DNA of 64,000 bases from Microvirga mediterraneensis. Lineage in GTDB: Bacteria > Pseudomonadota > Alphaproteobacteria > Rhizobiales > Beijerinckiaceae. Under the pieces are notes generated by a model. It was not told the DNA's origin, did no database searches, and saw only the letters and a list, made by a program, of their open reading frames with translations. This document shows positions 53,919-62,976 of the stretch, piece by piece. Position 1 is the first letter of the stretch. Each line of letters begins with the position of its first letter. Both the position numbers and the translations under genes were made by a program. The stretch covers positions 124,001 through 188,000 of the forward strand of contig NZ_JACDXJ010000003.1 of assembly GCF_013520865.1 (NCBI RefSeq), in the 5' to 3' direction.

Positions 53919-54649
53919 GATCCTTGCTGACCCATGCGCTGGGCAGCGTCGATAACCAACTCAATCTCGCCAGCTTTGAGGAGATCAATCGGCTTGCGTC
54001 CGTTCAGGCGCGGATCGGGACGAACAAGAAAGTTCAGCACAGCCCAAGGGTTGTCTGTTGGAATAGCATCCTGCACAGCCTTCAAACCCGGCACGACGGT
54101 GCCGTCAGAGGTGAACTGCACCGTTGGGTAGGCACGCCGGTTGCTCGGACCCGGTACGGCCAGCAAACTGCCCTCCCGGACCTTGCGATCCACCATCTGC
54201 CGTGAGATGCCGTTCATCAAGACCCGAACTTGATCTAGATCGTAGGCGCCACCGGACTCCTTCAGATCGTTCTGGGCAATCTGCACGCCTTTCAGGAGAG
54301 CTTTGGCGCGCGAGCTGGGCTCGAAGGCTGACGCATCAATGGCGCTCTTCCGTTCAGATGGACCGGGCTTTACCCGTCTCCAGACACTACCGTGGCCTTT
54401 AGCTTTGATCACCAGACCGGGAAGGCGCTGAATCCTTCCAGATCCAAGCCGCCGCAGCTCCTGTTCCACCGCGGTAGTAGACGGAATGAGAGCGACTGAT
54501 ACCCCGTCTGGCAGGTTCCTCATCTCAGTAATAGCACGTGCGGGATCGCCCACCACCTTGTAAGGGTGGACTGGAGCCTCGGGCGCAGACTTTGAGTAAC
54601 GCCGCACCTGTTGCCGGCCTTTCCTCTGAGAATTGCGGATCTGGGCCAT
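53915..54649 (-). CDS. Xre/MbcA/ParS-type antitoxin, unusually long
   Basis: A 244-aa protein with AGGAGG six bases before the ATG at 54649. The last 45 residues (NPWAVLNFLVRPDPRLNGRK then PIDLLKAGEIELVIDAAQRM) match the antitoxin toxin-binding domain (DUF2384/MbcA type). The middle, GAYDLDQVRVLMNGISRQMV then DRKVREGSLLAVPGPSNRRA, looks like the DNA-binding part. About 120 N-terminal residues are extra compared with the usual 130-160-aa antitoxins and include a basic start and a segment VSVALIPSTTAVEQELRRLG. The role of the extension is unknown. It should repress its own operon through the upstream repeats. Confidence 0.82.
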   Translation of the reverse strand: MAQIRNSQRKGRQQVRRYSKSAPEAPVHPYKVVGDPARAITEMRNLPDGVSVALIPSTTAVEQELRRLGSGRIQRLPGLVIKAKGHGSVWRRVKPGPSERKSAIDASAFEPSSRAKALLKGVQIAQNDLKESGGAYDLDQVRVLMNGISRQMVDRKVREGSLLAVPGPSNRRAYPTVQFTSDGTVVPGLKAVQDAIPTDNPWAVLNFLVRPDPRLNGRKPIDLLKAGEIELVIDAAQRMGQQGS

Positions 54650-54660
54650 AAGCTCCTCCT

Positions 54661-54695
54661 GCTCACAAGGTGAGCACTCCTACTTGACATGTCAA
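54661..54695 (-). promoter_or_regulatory. Putative operator of the toxin-antitoxin operon
   Basis: Two palindromes lie just upstream of the antitoxin start: GCTCAC-AAG-GTGAGC at 54661-54675 and TTGACATGTCAA at 54684-54695. The second contains a TTGACA that could serve as the -35 element on the minus strand. Binding by the antitoxin is expected by analogy with the family. A near copy of the second palindrome, TTGACATGTCAT, occurs at 54887-54898. Confidence 0.55.
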
Positions 54696-55053
54696 CTTGG
54701 TAAACATTGGAAACTATGGAAAGTTTCTGTCGAGGCTCTTATTTCATTCCATGAGCTGGTAGAGGAAGGGCTTGGCTTGTAGCTCGCGATTACTGCCGAT
54801 CACGACTATAATAGGACGAGATAACATTTCGCATTTACCTGGAGGTGTTCTATAAATCTTCAGGTTCAGCAGGCATTTAGACCTGATTGACATGTCATCC
54901 ACGGGCGGCGCGAACGAGGTGCCTCCGCCATGCTCGCTGTCAAGAACAGGCCTGCGGCCTGCCGCCTCCGGCGGGGCCCTGCGGGCCTTCTTGACCGCTC
55001 CGCGTGCCGGCGGCCTCCGGTTTCCAAGCCGTGACGGCTTCGCCCGTCATGGC
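54696..55053. other. Intergenic between toxin-antitoxin pair and Tn554-like module
   Basis: No gene is supported. The part after 54900 is very GC-rich with inverted repeats (for example TGCGGCCTGCCGCC and GCCGTGACGGCTTCGCCCGTCATGGC at about 55027-55052). It probably holds one end of the recombinase element, but no exact boundary was found. Confidence 0.4.
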
Positions 55054-55524
55054 TCATGACGACCCATAACTTGTCAATCGGCTGCGCACCTCAAGGAGTT
55101 CGGTCACGGCGCGCTGATGCCGGCTGCGCCATTCCTCCGCTTCGCCGAGCGCGCGCTCATAACGGCGATCCAGCTCCATTTTCTGCTGACGCACCTCGGC
55201 CAGCTCCGATTCCAGCCGCTTGATCTTGTGGCGCAGCGCTACCTCGATCGTTGCGGCACGGCCGGCCGAGCGAACCCGGACCTCCTCGCCATCGATCGTC
55301 ACAACCTGCTGAAGCGCCGCCGTGCGCAGTTGCTGGATCACCTCCTTGAACTGGCGATAAAGATACTCGCGGCTAACATTGGCGCGCTCGGCGACGGTCT
55401 TGAACGAGATGACCTCACCGTTCTGGCGCATGGTGCCCAGGATCTCCTCGACCGCACGCCGCTTGGTCACACTCCGCTGCTGGGCTGCCGCAAGCAGCCC
55501 GCTGGTATTTTCGCGTCCGGCCAC
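55054..55524 (-). CDS. tnpC: Tn554 TnpC-like protein (DUF6262)
   Basis: A 156-aa protein from the GTG at 55524, preceded by GGAGGGG with seven bases between. The N-terminal half has a TetR-like helix-turn-helix (ISFKTVAERANVSREYLYRQ) after KRRAVEEILGTMRQNGEVIS. The C-terminal half is a long coiled coil (ATIEVALRHKIKRLESELAE then VRQQKMELDRRYERALGEAE). In Tn554 the equivalent protein helps set orientation and efficiency of insertion. It overlaps the tnpB gene end by 110 bases in another frame. A longer reading back to 55908 only shadows tnpB. Confidence 0.8.
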   Translation of the reverse strand: MAGRENTSGLLAAAQQRSVTKRRAVEEILGTMRQNGEVISFKTVAERANVSREYLYRQFKEVIQQLRTAALQQVVTIDGEEVRVRSAGRAATIEVALRHKIKRLESELAEVRQQKMELDRRYERALGEAEEWRSRHQRAVTELLEVRSRLTSYGSS

Positions 55525-57721
55525 TGTAGGTCCCCTCCGCCTTGATCGTCCTGATGATGGTCTTGATGTTTGCAATTCCCTGCTGCGTCCGGTCCATCCG
55601 CTTTCGACCGATTTCAGCCATGCGCCGATGGCCGTCCTGCTCAAAGGCTTCCACCTCGCCTCTGAGGCGGGTGAGGCTGGCAGCCATGGTGCGCATTTCC
55701 TTCTCGAAGAACGGCAACTGCCCGATATCGGCCCGGAAGTACGTGCATGTGAAGCAGGCTCCGTTGTGTTCACACCATTCGCCGATCTGGCCCGGGAGCG
55801 AGCAGAGGCCGCCCGGAACATCAACCGCCAGAGTAGCATCCTTGCGCAGCGCCAGTTCGGCAACCTTGTCGTCGACCTCGCCCTTGATGGAGATGAACTT
55901 GCCGCCACCCTTTTCGAGCACGGCCTTCTTCTTCAGTTTCAAACGCTGGTTGACATAGATCAGACTCATATCGGCCGAGGCATGGCCCAGTTCCATCTGG
56001 ATCATCATGATGTCATAGCCGGCCAACGCCAGCTCGGTGCCGTAAAAATGGCGCAGATCATGCCAGCCGAACCTATAGATGCTGCCGTCCTTGTCACGAA
56101 TGCCTTGGCGGATGATCCACTTCGCGATCACGTCCCGGGTGTGGCCAGGACTGAGATGGACCTCGGCATCGCCGAGTCTGTTCGGGAACAGGTATTGTGT
56201 CTTGCGGCCCCATGCCCTCCGGACGTCGTCCTGCTGCTCCTGGATGGCCTGGATGACCAGAGCATGGGCGGCATCGTTCTTGTGCAGCGGCTTGGTGTTC
56301 CAGCGCTTGACCTTGGATTGATAGAAGGTCAGCAGCATGAAGTCCGCGTCGTCCGCATCCGGGTCCAGGCAGTCGAACGCAAGGGCATGCAGGTCGATGG
56401 ACCGCATGCCCGTGTAGCGGGCGATGATCAGAAGACGTTTGCAGACAACCGTCAGGGAGTCGAACCTCAGGAAGATCTGCTCAATGACCTCCTCGGGCAC
56501 CATCGCGCCTTCGAGATTACGTTCATATTCATGCGTCCGGGGATGATAGCTGCGAACCTTGCGAACGTTTCTCTTATCGAAGACAAGGCGGCGCCAGCGG
56601 TATTCCGGGAGGTAGGCGGAGGCCCATTGGATCATGTTGAGCGGATCCGTATACCAGTTCTGCCCGGTAAATCCCCGCTCGTTTCCCCATGACAGGAACG
56701 TATGCTCGATGAACTCCTGTGTGATGTGTTCAGGGCGAGGCGGGGAATGAAGGCTGTACAGGCATGCTTCGATCTGCCCGAGAGAAGCAAGATAGGATGG
56801 CAGAGTGCGCGGCGAGAGCTCCTTGTGCTCGATTTTGTTGAGAACATAGCGCCGTGCCACGTTACGCAGCCACGGAAGTTGAATGCGGAAGAAGCTGAGA
56901 TAGGGAGCTTTGGACCGCGTCACCGGAACGTCATCCGCGGGATAAACATCCTCCAGAAGAACCAGGTCTCTGGCCTCCACCGGCTTGGCCTTCTCGCGCA
57001 GGAGGATGAGGGTGAACACCAAGACGTTGGCCACGGCACTGGCCACGGGCCCATAGGCTGTCTCATGGATCGTGGCGTCCCGACGCCATTTGCTCTTCGT
57101 GGGGCGAACCGAGTATTCCCTCTCTGCCAGCCAATTCTCGAACAGGTTCCGAAGGGGCGTGCTTCCGCTGCCTGAACCGCTCTCGATGGGGTGCCCGAAG
57201 TCGATCAGGTGGCGGACCGCGGGTGCATGAGTGGATGCAAGGTCAGCACAGAAGGGGATTAACTGGACCGCTCGCGTGTACCAGCGATAGTGCCGGCTCT
57301 GTGGCCGTGACAGGCGCCAGGCAAAAAACGCCTTGAGTTCCGTCTTGTAGGGCTCCGGCACATCGACGAAGTCGAAACCGATGCCACCCAGCAACTTATC
57401 GGGCAGCGTTTGACCGCGCTGTCGGATAATCGATGCGGGGCGGCCTTTTCTGCCCCGTCCTCCATGGGTGTTTCTCTCGACGCGGCCACTCTTGGGCTCG
57501 ATCTCCTGGGCGTCGCGGAGGATTTGAGCGTTCCGCGCCTCGCCATAACCGTCCGGCGCGTATAACGCGGATCCGGCATCGATCCCAAAGCATTCCCGAA
57601 GCGTATGGAAGCCCCACAGGTCTCGTTCGAGCAGGGCAGGGTGCAGGGCGGTCAGAAAGACCCGCAGGCTCCCGAGATAGGCGACGTCTGGGTCGTAGCT
57701 TCGGGCGAGCTTCAGAGCCAT
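55415..57721 (-). CDS. tnpB: Tn554 TnpB-like tyrosine recombinase
   Basis: A 768-aa protein, longer than the roughly 630 aa of Tn554 TnpB. The catalytic domain has Arg in IARYTGMRSIDLHALAF, the HxLRH box as FGWHDLRHFYGTELALA, His in MELGHASADMSLI and the nucleophile Tyr in LIYVNQRLKL. Long helical regions precede the active site. A Cys pair (CSLPGQIGEWCEHNGACFTC) lies in the last 130 residues and may bind zinc. The start overlaps the end of tnpA by 10 bases. Confidence 0.88.
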   Translation of the reverse strand: MALKLARSYDPDVAYLGSLRVFLTALHPALLERDLWGFHTLRECFGIDAGSALYAPDGYGEARNAQILRDAQEIEPKSGRVERNTHGGRGRKGRPASIIRQRGQTLPDKLLGGIGFDFVDVPEPYKTELKAFFAWRLSRPQSRHYRWYTRAVQLIPFCADLASTHAPAVRHLIDFGHPIESGSGSGSTPLRNLFENWLAEREYSVRPTKSKWRRDATIHETAYGPVASAVANVLVFTLILLREKAKPVEARDLVLLEDVYPADDVPVTRSKAPYLSFFRIQLPWLRNVARRYVLNKIEHKELSPRTLPSYLASLGQIEACLYSLHSPPRPEHITQEFIEHTFLSWGNERGFTGQNWYTDPLNMIQWASAYLPEYRWRRLVFDKRNVRKVRSYHPRTHEYERNLEGAMVPEEVIEQIFLRFDSLTVVCKRLLIIARYTGMRSIDLHALAFDCLDPDADDADFMLLTFYQSKVKRWNTKPLHKNDAAHALVIQAIQEQQDDVRRAWGRKTQYLFPNRLGDAEVHLSPGHTRDVIAKWIIRQGIRDKDGSIYRFGWHDLRHFYGTELALAGYDIMMIQMELGHASADMSLIYVNQRLKLKKKAVLEKGGGKFISIKGEVDDKVAELALRKDATLAVDVPGGLCSLPGQIGEWCEHNGACFTCTYFRADIGQLPFFEKEMRTMAASLTRLRGEVEAFEQDGHRRMAEIGRKRMDRTQQGIANIKTIIRTIKAEGTYSGRTRKYQRAACGSPAAECDQAACGRGDPGHHAPER

Positions 57722-58899
57722 TTGAGTTTCTCCTCCGCCAGGCCGATACGCCGCAAGTCATTCAGGCGCTCTTCGACCTCCGCGTGGTTCTTGATCTGCA
57801 GCTTCTTGTACTCGGCATTGAACAGGTGCTTGTAAATCGCATTGGTCGTCTGCGGGCTGGCATGCCCGAGGCGGTCAGCGACATCAAGCAGGCTATAGCC
57901 TTGAGCGATCGCTTCGCTGGCGTGGGTGTGGCGGAACATGTGCCAGGTGAACGCAATGCCCGAGTTCCGGACCAGACGCTTTTGAATGTCGTAGACGTTG
58001 CTCTCAGACAGCCCGCGGCCGATTTGCGCTTTGGCGATGTTGCAGAACACATAACTCGTGCCGGCCTCGAAGGCCGGAAGGTATTCGTCGCTGGCGATAT
58101 AGTCCTCGTACATCTTCATCACAAAGTCGAGCACCGGGATCGGCCGCGCCTTGGCGTATTTGACGCGCGCTTTGTTCTCGTGAAGGCGGGGCGTGACCCA
58201 GATGATGTTCTCCTCCAACCGGAAGTCCTCGTGCAGCAGGCCCCGCGCCTCGCCGATCCGAATGCCGGTCGTGTACAGGAGCACGACCAGGAAGGCATCG
58301 CGCATGAGGCTGGCCGCCTCAATGATCTTCAGAACCTGCTCCGGCTTCATCCGGTGGTCGACTGCCCGCTTTGCGGATGCCGCCTGGGCCTGATGGTCCG
58401 ACCGGCTCTCGGTGCGGCGTCGCGGCTTCCGCTGCGTGATATGGGCCAGGAAAGGCTTGTAAGCGTCAGGATGATAGGTTCGCGGCCTCTCGCCGGCGCC
58501 AAAGATCAGCGCGGCGTGGCGCATGTCCAGAAAGGTGTAGAAGGCTTTGATTGCAAACAGGATCTGGTTGTGCAGGCTAGTGGAAACGTCCACGGGTTCC
58601 GGGCGCAGCGGGATGATGTTCAAGGCGGTCTTCAGATCCAGGATTGGGCCATGGCGGATCACCCCGGGAATGAAGCAGTCGAGGTCCAAGGGTGTGATCT
58701 CGCGGAAGCTCTTGCCCATGGCCGCGAGATAGTTGCCGAGCCGGACCACGTGCCGGGCATAGTGGGCAACGGTGCTCGGGGCGTGATGGCGCGCCTCCAG
58801 GTAGATGACGAACTCGCGGATCTCGGTGACGATGGCGTCACCGTCATAGGCGGTCCAGGTGACGTGGCCGCTCGGGAGGACGATGCGCTGCAGGTGCAT
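57712..58899 (-). CDS. tnpA: Tn554 TnpA-like tyrosine recombinase
   Basis: A 395-aa recombinase. The SAM-like core-binding domain (FVIYLEARHHAPSTVAHYAR and on) is followed by the catalytic domain: Arg in LYTTGIRIGEARGLLHE, the HxxR box FTWHMFRHTHASEAIAQ, His in DRLGHASPQTTNAIYKHL and the Tyr in the same segment. All catalytic residues are present. It is the first gene of the module. Confidence 0.9.
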   Translation of the reverse strand: MHLQRIVLPSGHVTWTAYDGDAIVTEIREFVIYLEARHHAPSTVAHYARHVVRLGNYLAAMGKSFREITPLDLDCFIPGVIRHGPILDLKTALNIIPLRPEPVDVSTSLHNQILFAIKAFYTFLDMRHAALIFGAGERPRTYHPDAYKPFLAHITQRKPRRRTESRSDHQAQAASAKRAVDHRMKPEQVLKIIEAASLMRDAFLVVLLYTTGIRIGEARGLLHEDFRLEENIIWVTPRLHENKARVKYAKARPIPVLDFVMKMYEDYIASDEYLPAFEAGTSYVFCNIAKAQIGRGLSESNVYDIQKRLVRNSGIAFTWHMFRHTHASEAIAQGYSLLDVADRLGHASPQTTNAIYKHLFNAEYKKLQIKNHAEVEERLNDLRRIGLAEEKLKWL

Positions 58900-59605
58900 G
58901 GGCCGTCATCCGCGTCGTTGACACCTGATGGTACGACTGTCAGGGACCGGCGCCAAGCCCTCAAAGGGGTAGGTCGATCACGTCGTTGACATGACCAAAT
59001 GACCTATAGGTGTTCGCATAATTAACATTATGGAATTAGCTCTAGGATCTTTCCCACGCATACGGCGGGGCGCGCCACGATGAATGGCGCGCCCCGACAG
59101 GCTAAGGCGTTACTTCCGCAATGGCAGTCGCCATCGCGTCGACTGTCATCGCGAACGCTGCTGGTTGGCTCACCGCCGCTTTGAGGGTCTCCGGCCACTC
59201 GGGATTGCGCGACGCCCAGGACAGGATCTTCGACGAGCTCAGTTGACGCTTTCGAGCGCGATACAACGACGAGATCTTCGCTGGAACGGATTCGCGCACG
59301 AAGTCGGCGTTGGCCGGACGGATGGTTGAGAATAGTCGGTAAGCCTTCGCGAAGGTTTATTGCAGACCCGGATTGACGCCAACGCATCTTGCAAGGCGCT
59401 CGCGCCTATTCTCCGCCAGAGTTGGTCCTTACCAGCCCGCACCATATCGACGTGAGCTAGCTCGGTGCTTCTTCGCCTGCTCAATTATTGATCCGGCTTG
59501 GGTGCAGTTGAAACACCGGCGGTCATGGATAGGCTTGAATAGCCCAGCCAGGCTCCGGGATTGTTCAAGACTATCCAAGCCGTCTCTATAATCGAAGCAG
59601 CAGAC
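58900..59605. other. Region between the Tn554-like module and dadA
   Basis: Apart from a short minus-strand coding remnant at 59102-59299, no gene is supported in these 700 bases. The AT-rich stretch at 58985-59045 next to the recombinase genes could contain the right-hand end of the element. Confidence 0.4.
59102..59299 (-). CDS. Short hypothetical protein or gene remnant
   Basis: A 65-codon frame beginning with GTG (RESVPAKISSLYRARKRQLS then SSKILSWASRNPEWPETLKA). The same frame continues upstream as protein-like sequence (FAKAYRLFSTIRPANADFV) until a stop codon at about 59357. It therefore probably represents the 3' part of a longer gene whose start is lost. The composition is real-looking, with a basic central helix. 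No family is recognised. Confidence 0.35.
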   Translation of the reverse strand: MRESVPAKISSLYRARKRQLSSSKILSWASRNPEWPETLKAAVSQPAAFAMTVDAMATAIAEVTP

Positions 59606-60886
59606 CTAAGCCGCCTGGAAGCGCCATTCGATCTTGTAACGGTCCGCTGCGAAATCCTTGTGCGATACCTCCGGAATTCGGCCAGAGATCAGGTCGGCGA
59701 GCACACACCCAGAGCCGCAGGCCATGGTCCAGCCTAAGGTGCCATGACCGGTGTTCGTGTACAGGTTCCTGTACTGGGTTGGACCGACCACCGGCGTGCC
59801 GTCCGGCGTCATTGGCCGCAACCCGGTCCAGAAGCTGGCCTGCTTGACGTCCCCGCCCTGCGGGAACAGGTCCGTGACGGAGTGCTCCAGCGTCGCTCGC
59901 CGCGGCCCGCGCAGCCGCTGGCTGAACCCGGCGAGTTCTGCTGTGCCACCGACACGGATCCGATCACCCAGGCGGGTGATCCCAATCTTGTAGGTCTCGT
60001 CCATCACGGTCGAGACGGGGGCGGCATCCCTATCGGTGACCAGCATCGTCAATGAGTAGCCCTTCACCGGATAGACCGGCAGGTGGATACCGAGCGGCTT
60101 CACCAGTTGCGGCGTGTAACTGCCCATGGCGGCTACATAGGTGTCGGCAGTGAGCACCTCGCCCCCGTTGACCTGCACGCCGGAGATCCGGTCGCCGTCG
60201 GTGAGCAGCTTTCGGACAGAGGTGCCGTAGCGGAACCGCACGCCCAGTTGCTCAGCGATCACGGCAAGCCGCTGGGTAAACAGGTGGGCATCCCCGGTCT
60301 CGTCACCGAGAAGACGCAGGCCGCCGGCGACCTTGCTCTTTACCAGGCGCAGGGCCGGTTCCACGCCGATGCATCCTGCAGGATCCAGGATCTCATAAGG
60401 CACGCCATAGGCATCAAGAACAGCCGTGTCCTCCCCGATCCCGTCAAGCTGCTTTTGCGTGCGGAAGAGCTGGAGCAGGCCCTGCTCCCGATGGTCATAG
60501 GTGATACCGGTCTCCTGCCGCAGCTCGCGCAGGCAGTCCCGGCTGTACTCAGCCAAGCTGACCATCCGGCTCTTGTTGCGCCGGTAGGCCTCCTCGGTGC
60601 AGTTGGCCAGCATATGGGCGAGCCAGCCCCAGAGGCGCAGCTCGGTACGGGGCCAGAGCACCAGCGGCCGGTGCTTCATCAGGAGCCACTTCATGGCCTT
60701 GATCGGAATGCCCGGAGCAGCCCACGGCGCCGAGTAGCCGGGGGAGACCTGTCCGGCATTGGCAAAGCTCGTCTCCATGCCGGCGGCGGGCTGGCGGTCC
60801 ACCACCGTCACCTCGTGACCCTGCTTGGCAAGATAGTAGGCTGACGTGACGCCGACAACGCCGCTGCCGAGAACGAGAACGCGCAT
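59606..60886 (-). CDS. dadA: D-amino acid dehydrogenase
   Basis: A 426-aa FAD enzyme that oxidises D-amino acids, chiefly D-alanine, to 2-oxo acids and ammonia at the inner membrane. The ATG at 60886 is preceded by GAGGG. The N-terminal Rossmann motif is [20 protein letters not shown], followed by [20 protein letters not shown] (typical of DadA) and the C-terminal FAD-binding [20 protein letters not shown], then [14 protein letters not shown]. Length is normal. The frame is open upstream through a piece of an alanine racemase gene, but the DadA start is clear. A divergent Lrp-type gene begins 450 bases away. Confidence 0.93.
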   Translation of the reverse strand: MRVLVLGSGVVGVTSAYYLAKQGHEVTVVDRQPAAGMETSFANAGQVSPGYSAPWAAPGIPIKAMKWLLMKHRPLVLWPRTELRLWGWLAHMLANCTEEAYRRNKSRMVSLAEYSRDCLRELRQETGITYDHREQGLLQLFRTQKQLDGIGEDTAVLDAYGVPYEILDPAGCIGVEPALRLVKSKVAGGLRLLGDETGDAHLFTQRLAVIAEQLGVRFRYGTSVRKLLTDGDRISGVQVNGGEVLTADTYVAAMGSYTPQLVKPLGIHLPVYPVKGYSLTMLVTDRDAAPVSTVMDETYKIGITRLGDRIRVGGTAELAGFSQRLRGPRRATLEHSVTDLFPQGGDVKQASFWTGLRPMTPDGTPVVGPTQYRNLYTNTGHGTLGWTMACGSGCVLADLISGRIPEVSHKDFAADRYKIEWRFQAA

Positions 60887-60984
60887 GGTGTGACCCTCAA
60901 GAATGGATGTACTGACTGTGGTAGCGGGAACCCAAACCGGCGAGCGGTTTGTAGCCGATCGTGCCGGCATCCGCGTGAGCATCG

Positions 60985-61198
60985 AAGTCCTGGTCGCAAT
61001 CTCTTCAACACCCGAGCCATAGGTATTGGCCTTAACGACAGCAGCGCAAGCGGCGGCTAGGACTTGTTGTCGAAAGAACCGATAGTTCTCCAAAATCGCG
61101 CTGAGATCGATCGTAGGTTTGGCACTCGCGCAATTGGCATCGAGTATGCCTATGGGCGACAAGCCGCATATCTGATTGGACGAGGCGTGAAGTGACAT
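60985..61198 (-). pseudogene. Truncated alanine racemase (dadX/alr) remnant
   Basis: The minus strand encodes an alanine racemase N-terminus: [20 protein letters not shown], then [20 protein letters not shown] with the PLP lysine in VVKAN, and EEIATRT. After about 55 recognisable residues the sequence becomes unrelated and runs in frame into dadA. The usual protein is about 360 aa, so over 80 percent is missing. In many bacteria dadX lies beside dadA, so this is the remains of that partner, deleted from its middle onwards. Confidence 0.7.
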
Positions 61199-61336
61199 CT
61201 CTAAACTGCATCATTGGCATGATGACTGTGTCGCAATTATCGATGAATATCCTGCCTAAGAGTCGCAGCTAACGCGGAATTGACGTCAAAATTAGTTTCA
61301 ACGTATGAACTATTCGCAGAAAATTCGAAAGCGCCT

Positions 61337-61783
61337 ATGGACAGAGTTGATGAGCAGATCATCCGAATACTGCGTGCCGACGGCCGGATAAAGAATGCTG
61401 ACCTCGCACAAAAAGTCGGGCTGTCCGCATCCGCCTGCCTGAGACGGCTCCGGATTCTGGAGGGTCGTGGTACGATCCGAGGCTATACGGCCTTGATCAA
61501 CGATCGGTCCGCTTCGGCAGAGACGGTTGTTATCGTTCAAATCTCACTTGAGCGGCAGACGGATGAATATTTGAGGCGGTTCGAGAAGGCTGCCTGTCAA
61601 TGTCCAGATATTCGGGAATGTTATCTGATGACAGGTGGGTCAGACTACCTGCTGCGTGTCACGGTACCGGATACCGCTAGCTACGAGCGTATTCATAAGG
61701 ACGTTCTATCGCGCCTGCCTGGAGTGTCTCGTATTGAATCAAGCTTCGCTATACGCGCTGTGATCAGGCCGCCTGATATTTGA
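61337..61783 (+). CDS. Lrp/AsnC-family regulator
   Basis: A 148-aa protein from the ATG at 61337; a TTG at 61280 would add 19 residues. The HTH is DEQIIRILRADGRIKNADLA followed by QKVGLSASACLRRLRILEGR. The AsnC ligand domain has TVVIVQISLERQTDEYLRRF, then DIRECYLMTGGSDYLLRVTV and ending ESSFAIRAVIRPP. It is divergent from dadA and probably senses an amino acid such as alanine to control it, as DadR-type regulators do. The fit of size and context is good. Confidence 0.88.
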   Translation: MDRVDEQIIRILRADGRIKNADLAQKVGLSASACLRRLRILEGRGTIRGYTALINDRSASAETVVIVQISLERQTDEYLRRFEKAACQCPDIRECYLMTGGSDYLLRVTVPDTASYERIHKDVLSRLPGVSRIESSFAIRAVIRPPDI

Positions 61784-62052
61784 AGGTTCTGATGTGAAAA
61801 AGGGGCATGCCTCGAATTTGGATCACCGCTAAGGACTCTTGACAGAGGGGGTTATGTGCGGCTCGAAAACGCGTTTAGACCGTAAACGCATAAATGATTG
61901 CATTGCCGTAGATGGATAACTCTACCTATCGGACGGGGGGTGAACCTCATGCGACGCCACGAGTTCATTGTTTTTGAGCGAGCGGTGACAGAGGCTCTCT
62001 TGTCTAGCAGGCGCTGCGGCTCTGCAATAAGCGCATCACGCAAACGAATCCT

Positions 62053-62976
62053 TCAACGGTCCGCCAGAAGCACCTTGCGGATATTGTCCTTTTCCTCTGC
62101 CACCAAGCTTCTGAGGATCTCAGCAAAATTATCGGCAGGGCGACCACGCGGTTTTCCCCGCGGGAATATCATGAAAGCGCTATGGCGCGGTGCCGGGGAG
62201 AATGGGCGCGCGACCAATCCGCCATGCAGGTATCCACGTGCAACAAACGGATCGACCACGGCGATGCCCACATCCTGCATGACGAGAGAACAGGTTATCG
62301 AGCTGTAGGGCGTTTCGATCGTGTTCAACACCTCCACGTTTGCCTCCAGGAAAATCCTGTCCAAGGCGAGGCGAACCGGCTCGCCGCGTGCCGAGGTAAT
62401 AAACCGTTCGCCCGCCAAGTCGTGCGGAGTGATGATCTCTTTCGATGATAACCGATGAGATTTCGGCATGATGCAAACGCCGTCTGTCGTGTACAGTTGT
62501 TCTGTCTCAACCGTCTCTTCCTCGCCGGGATATGAAACAACAGCCAAGTCGCAGGAATGCTCCCTGACCCATTGCGATAGTACGTTTGAATGCGCAGTGT
62601 GGATCGACAGGGCGACTTGCGGAAATGCCTCGCTGAAAAGCTTAATGGCCCGCGGGATCAAAGAAAGCGACAGAGCTTGCACCGCTCCGAGACGCAGAAC
62701 ACCGCTGCCCGATCTTTGAATGCGGCTGGCCGCCTCCGCCAATCTCTGCAGCCCTATGAAACTGCGCTGGACTTCCTCGAATAGCGCACGAGCGTCCGCT
62801 GTCGGAAGAAGTTTCCCCGGAACTCTCTCGAACAGCTTGAGGCCGGTCAGCTTCTCGAGCCGTGAAATCGACCGGCTGATATTGGGCTGTGAGGTGTGCA
62901 TCATGGTGGCTGCCGCAGTCATGGAGCCTGTCAGCATCACGGCGTTGAATGCCTCGAAATGGCTGAGCTTTATCAT
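62053..62976 (-). CDS. LysR-family transcriptional regulator
   Basis: A 307-aa protein from the ATG at 62976. The winged HTH is LSHFEAFNAVMLTGSMTAAA then TMMHTSQPNISRSISRLEKL. The substrate-binding domain starts at GVLRLGAVQALSLSLIPRAI and continues with DLAVVSYPGEEETVETEQLY. The pattern of the effector domain resembles LysR members linked to amino acid or opine-type catabolism. Upstream codons to 63096 are open but not family-like. It may regulate the ridA-containing operon on its right, which lies on the same strand. Confidence 0.88.
   Translation of the reverse strand: MIKLSHFEAFNAVMLTGSMTAAATMMHTSQPNISRSISRLEKLTGLKLFERVPGKLLPTADARALFEEVQRSFIGLQRLAEAASRIQRSGSGVLRLGAVQALSLSLIPRAIKLFSEAFPQVALSIHTAHSNVLSQWVREHSCDLAVVSYPGEEETVETEQLYTTDGVCIMPKSHRLSSKEIITPHDLAGERFITSARGEPVRLALDRIFLEANVEVLNTIETPYSSITCSLVMQDVGIAVVDPFVARGYLHGGLVARPFSPAPRHSAFMIFPRGKPRGRPADNFAEILRSLVAEEKDNIRKVLLADR

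Larger units (their letters stand above)
55054..58899 (-). mobile_element. Tn554-like recombinase module (two tyrosine recombinases plus TnpC)
   Basis: Three overlapping minus-strand genes are ordered as in Tn554: TnpA-like and TnpB-like tyrosine recombinases and a TnpC-like DUF6262 protein. Tn554-type elements lack inverted repeats, so the ends cannot be set from sequence. The coordinates cover the genes only. TGACATG-type sequences near 54888 and 58988 are weak boundary candidates. Confidence 0.75.

Noticed and set aside
55379..58989. Plus-strand frames of 437 and 518 codons (55379-56692, 57433-58989)
   Set aside because: They are antisense to the two Tn554-like recombinase genes, which have clear catalytic motifs.
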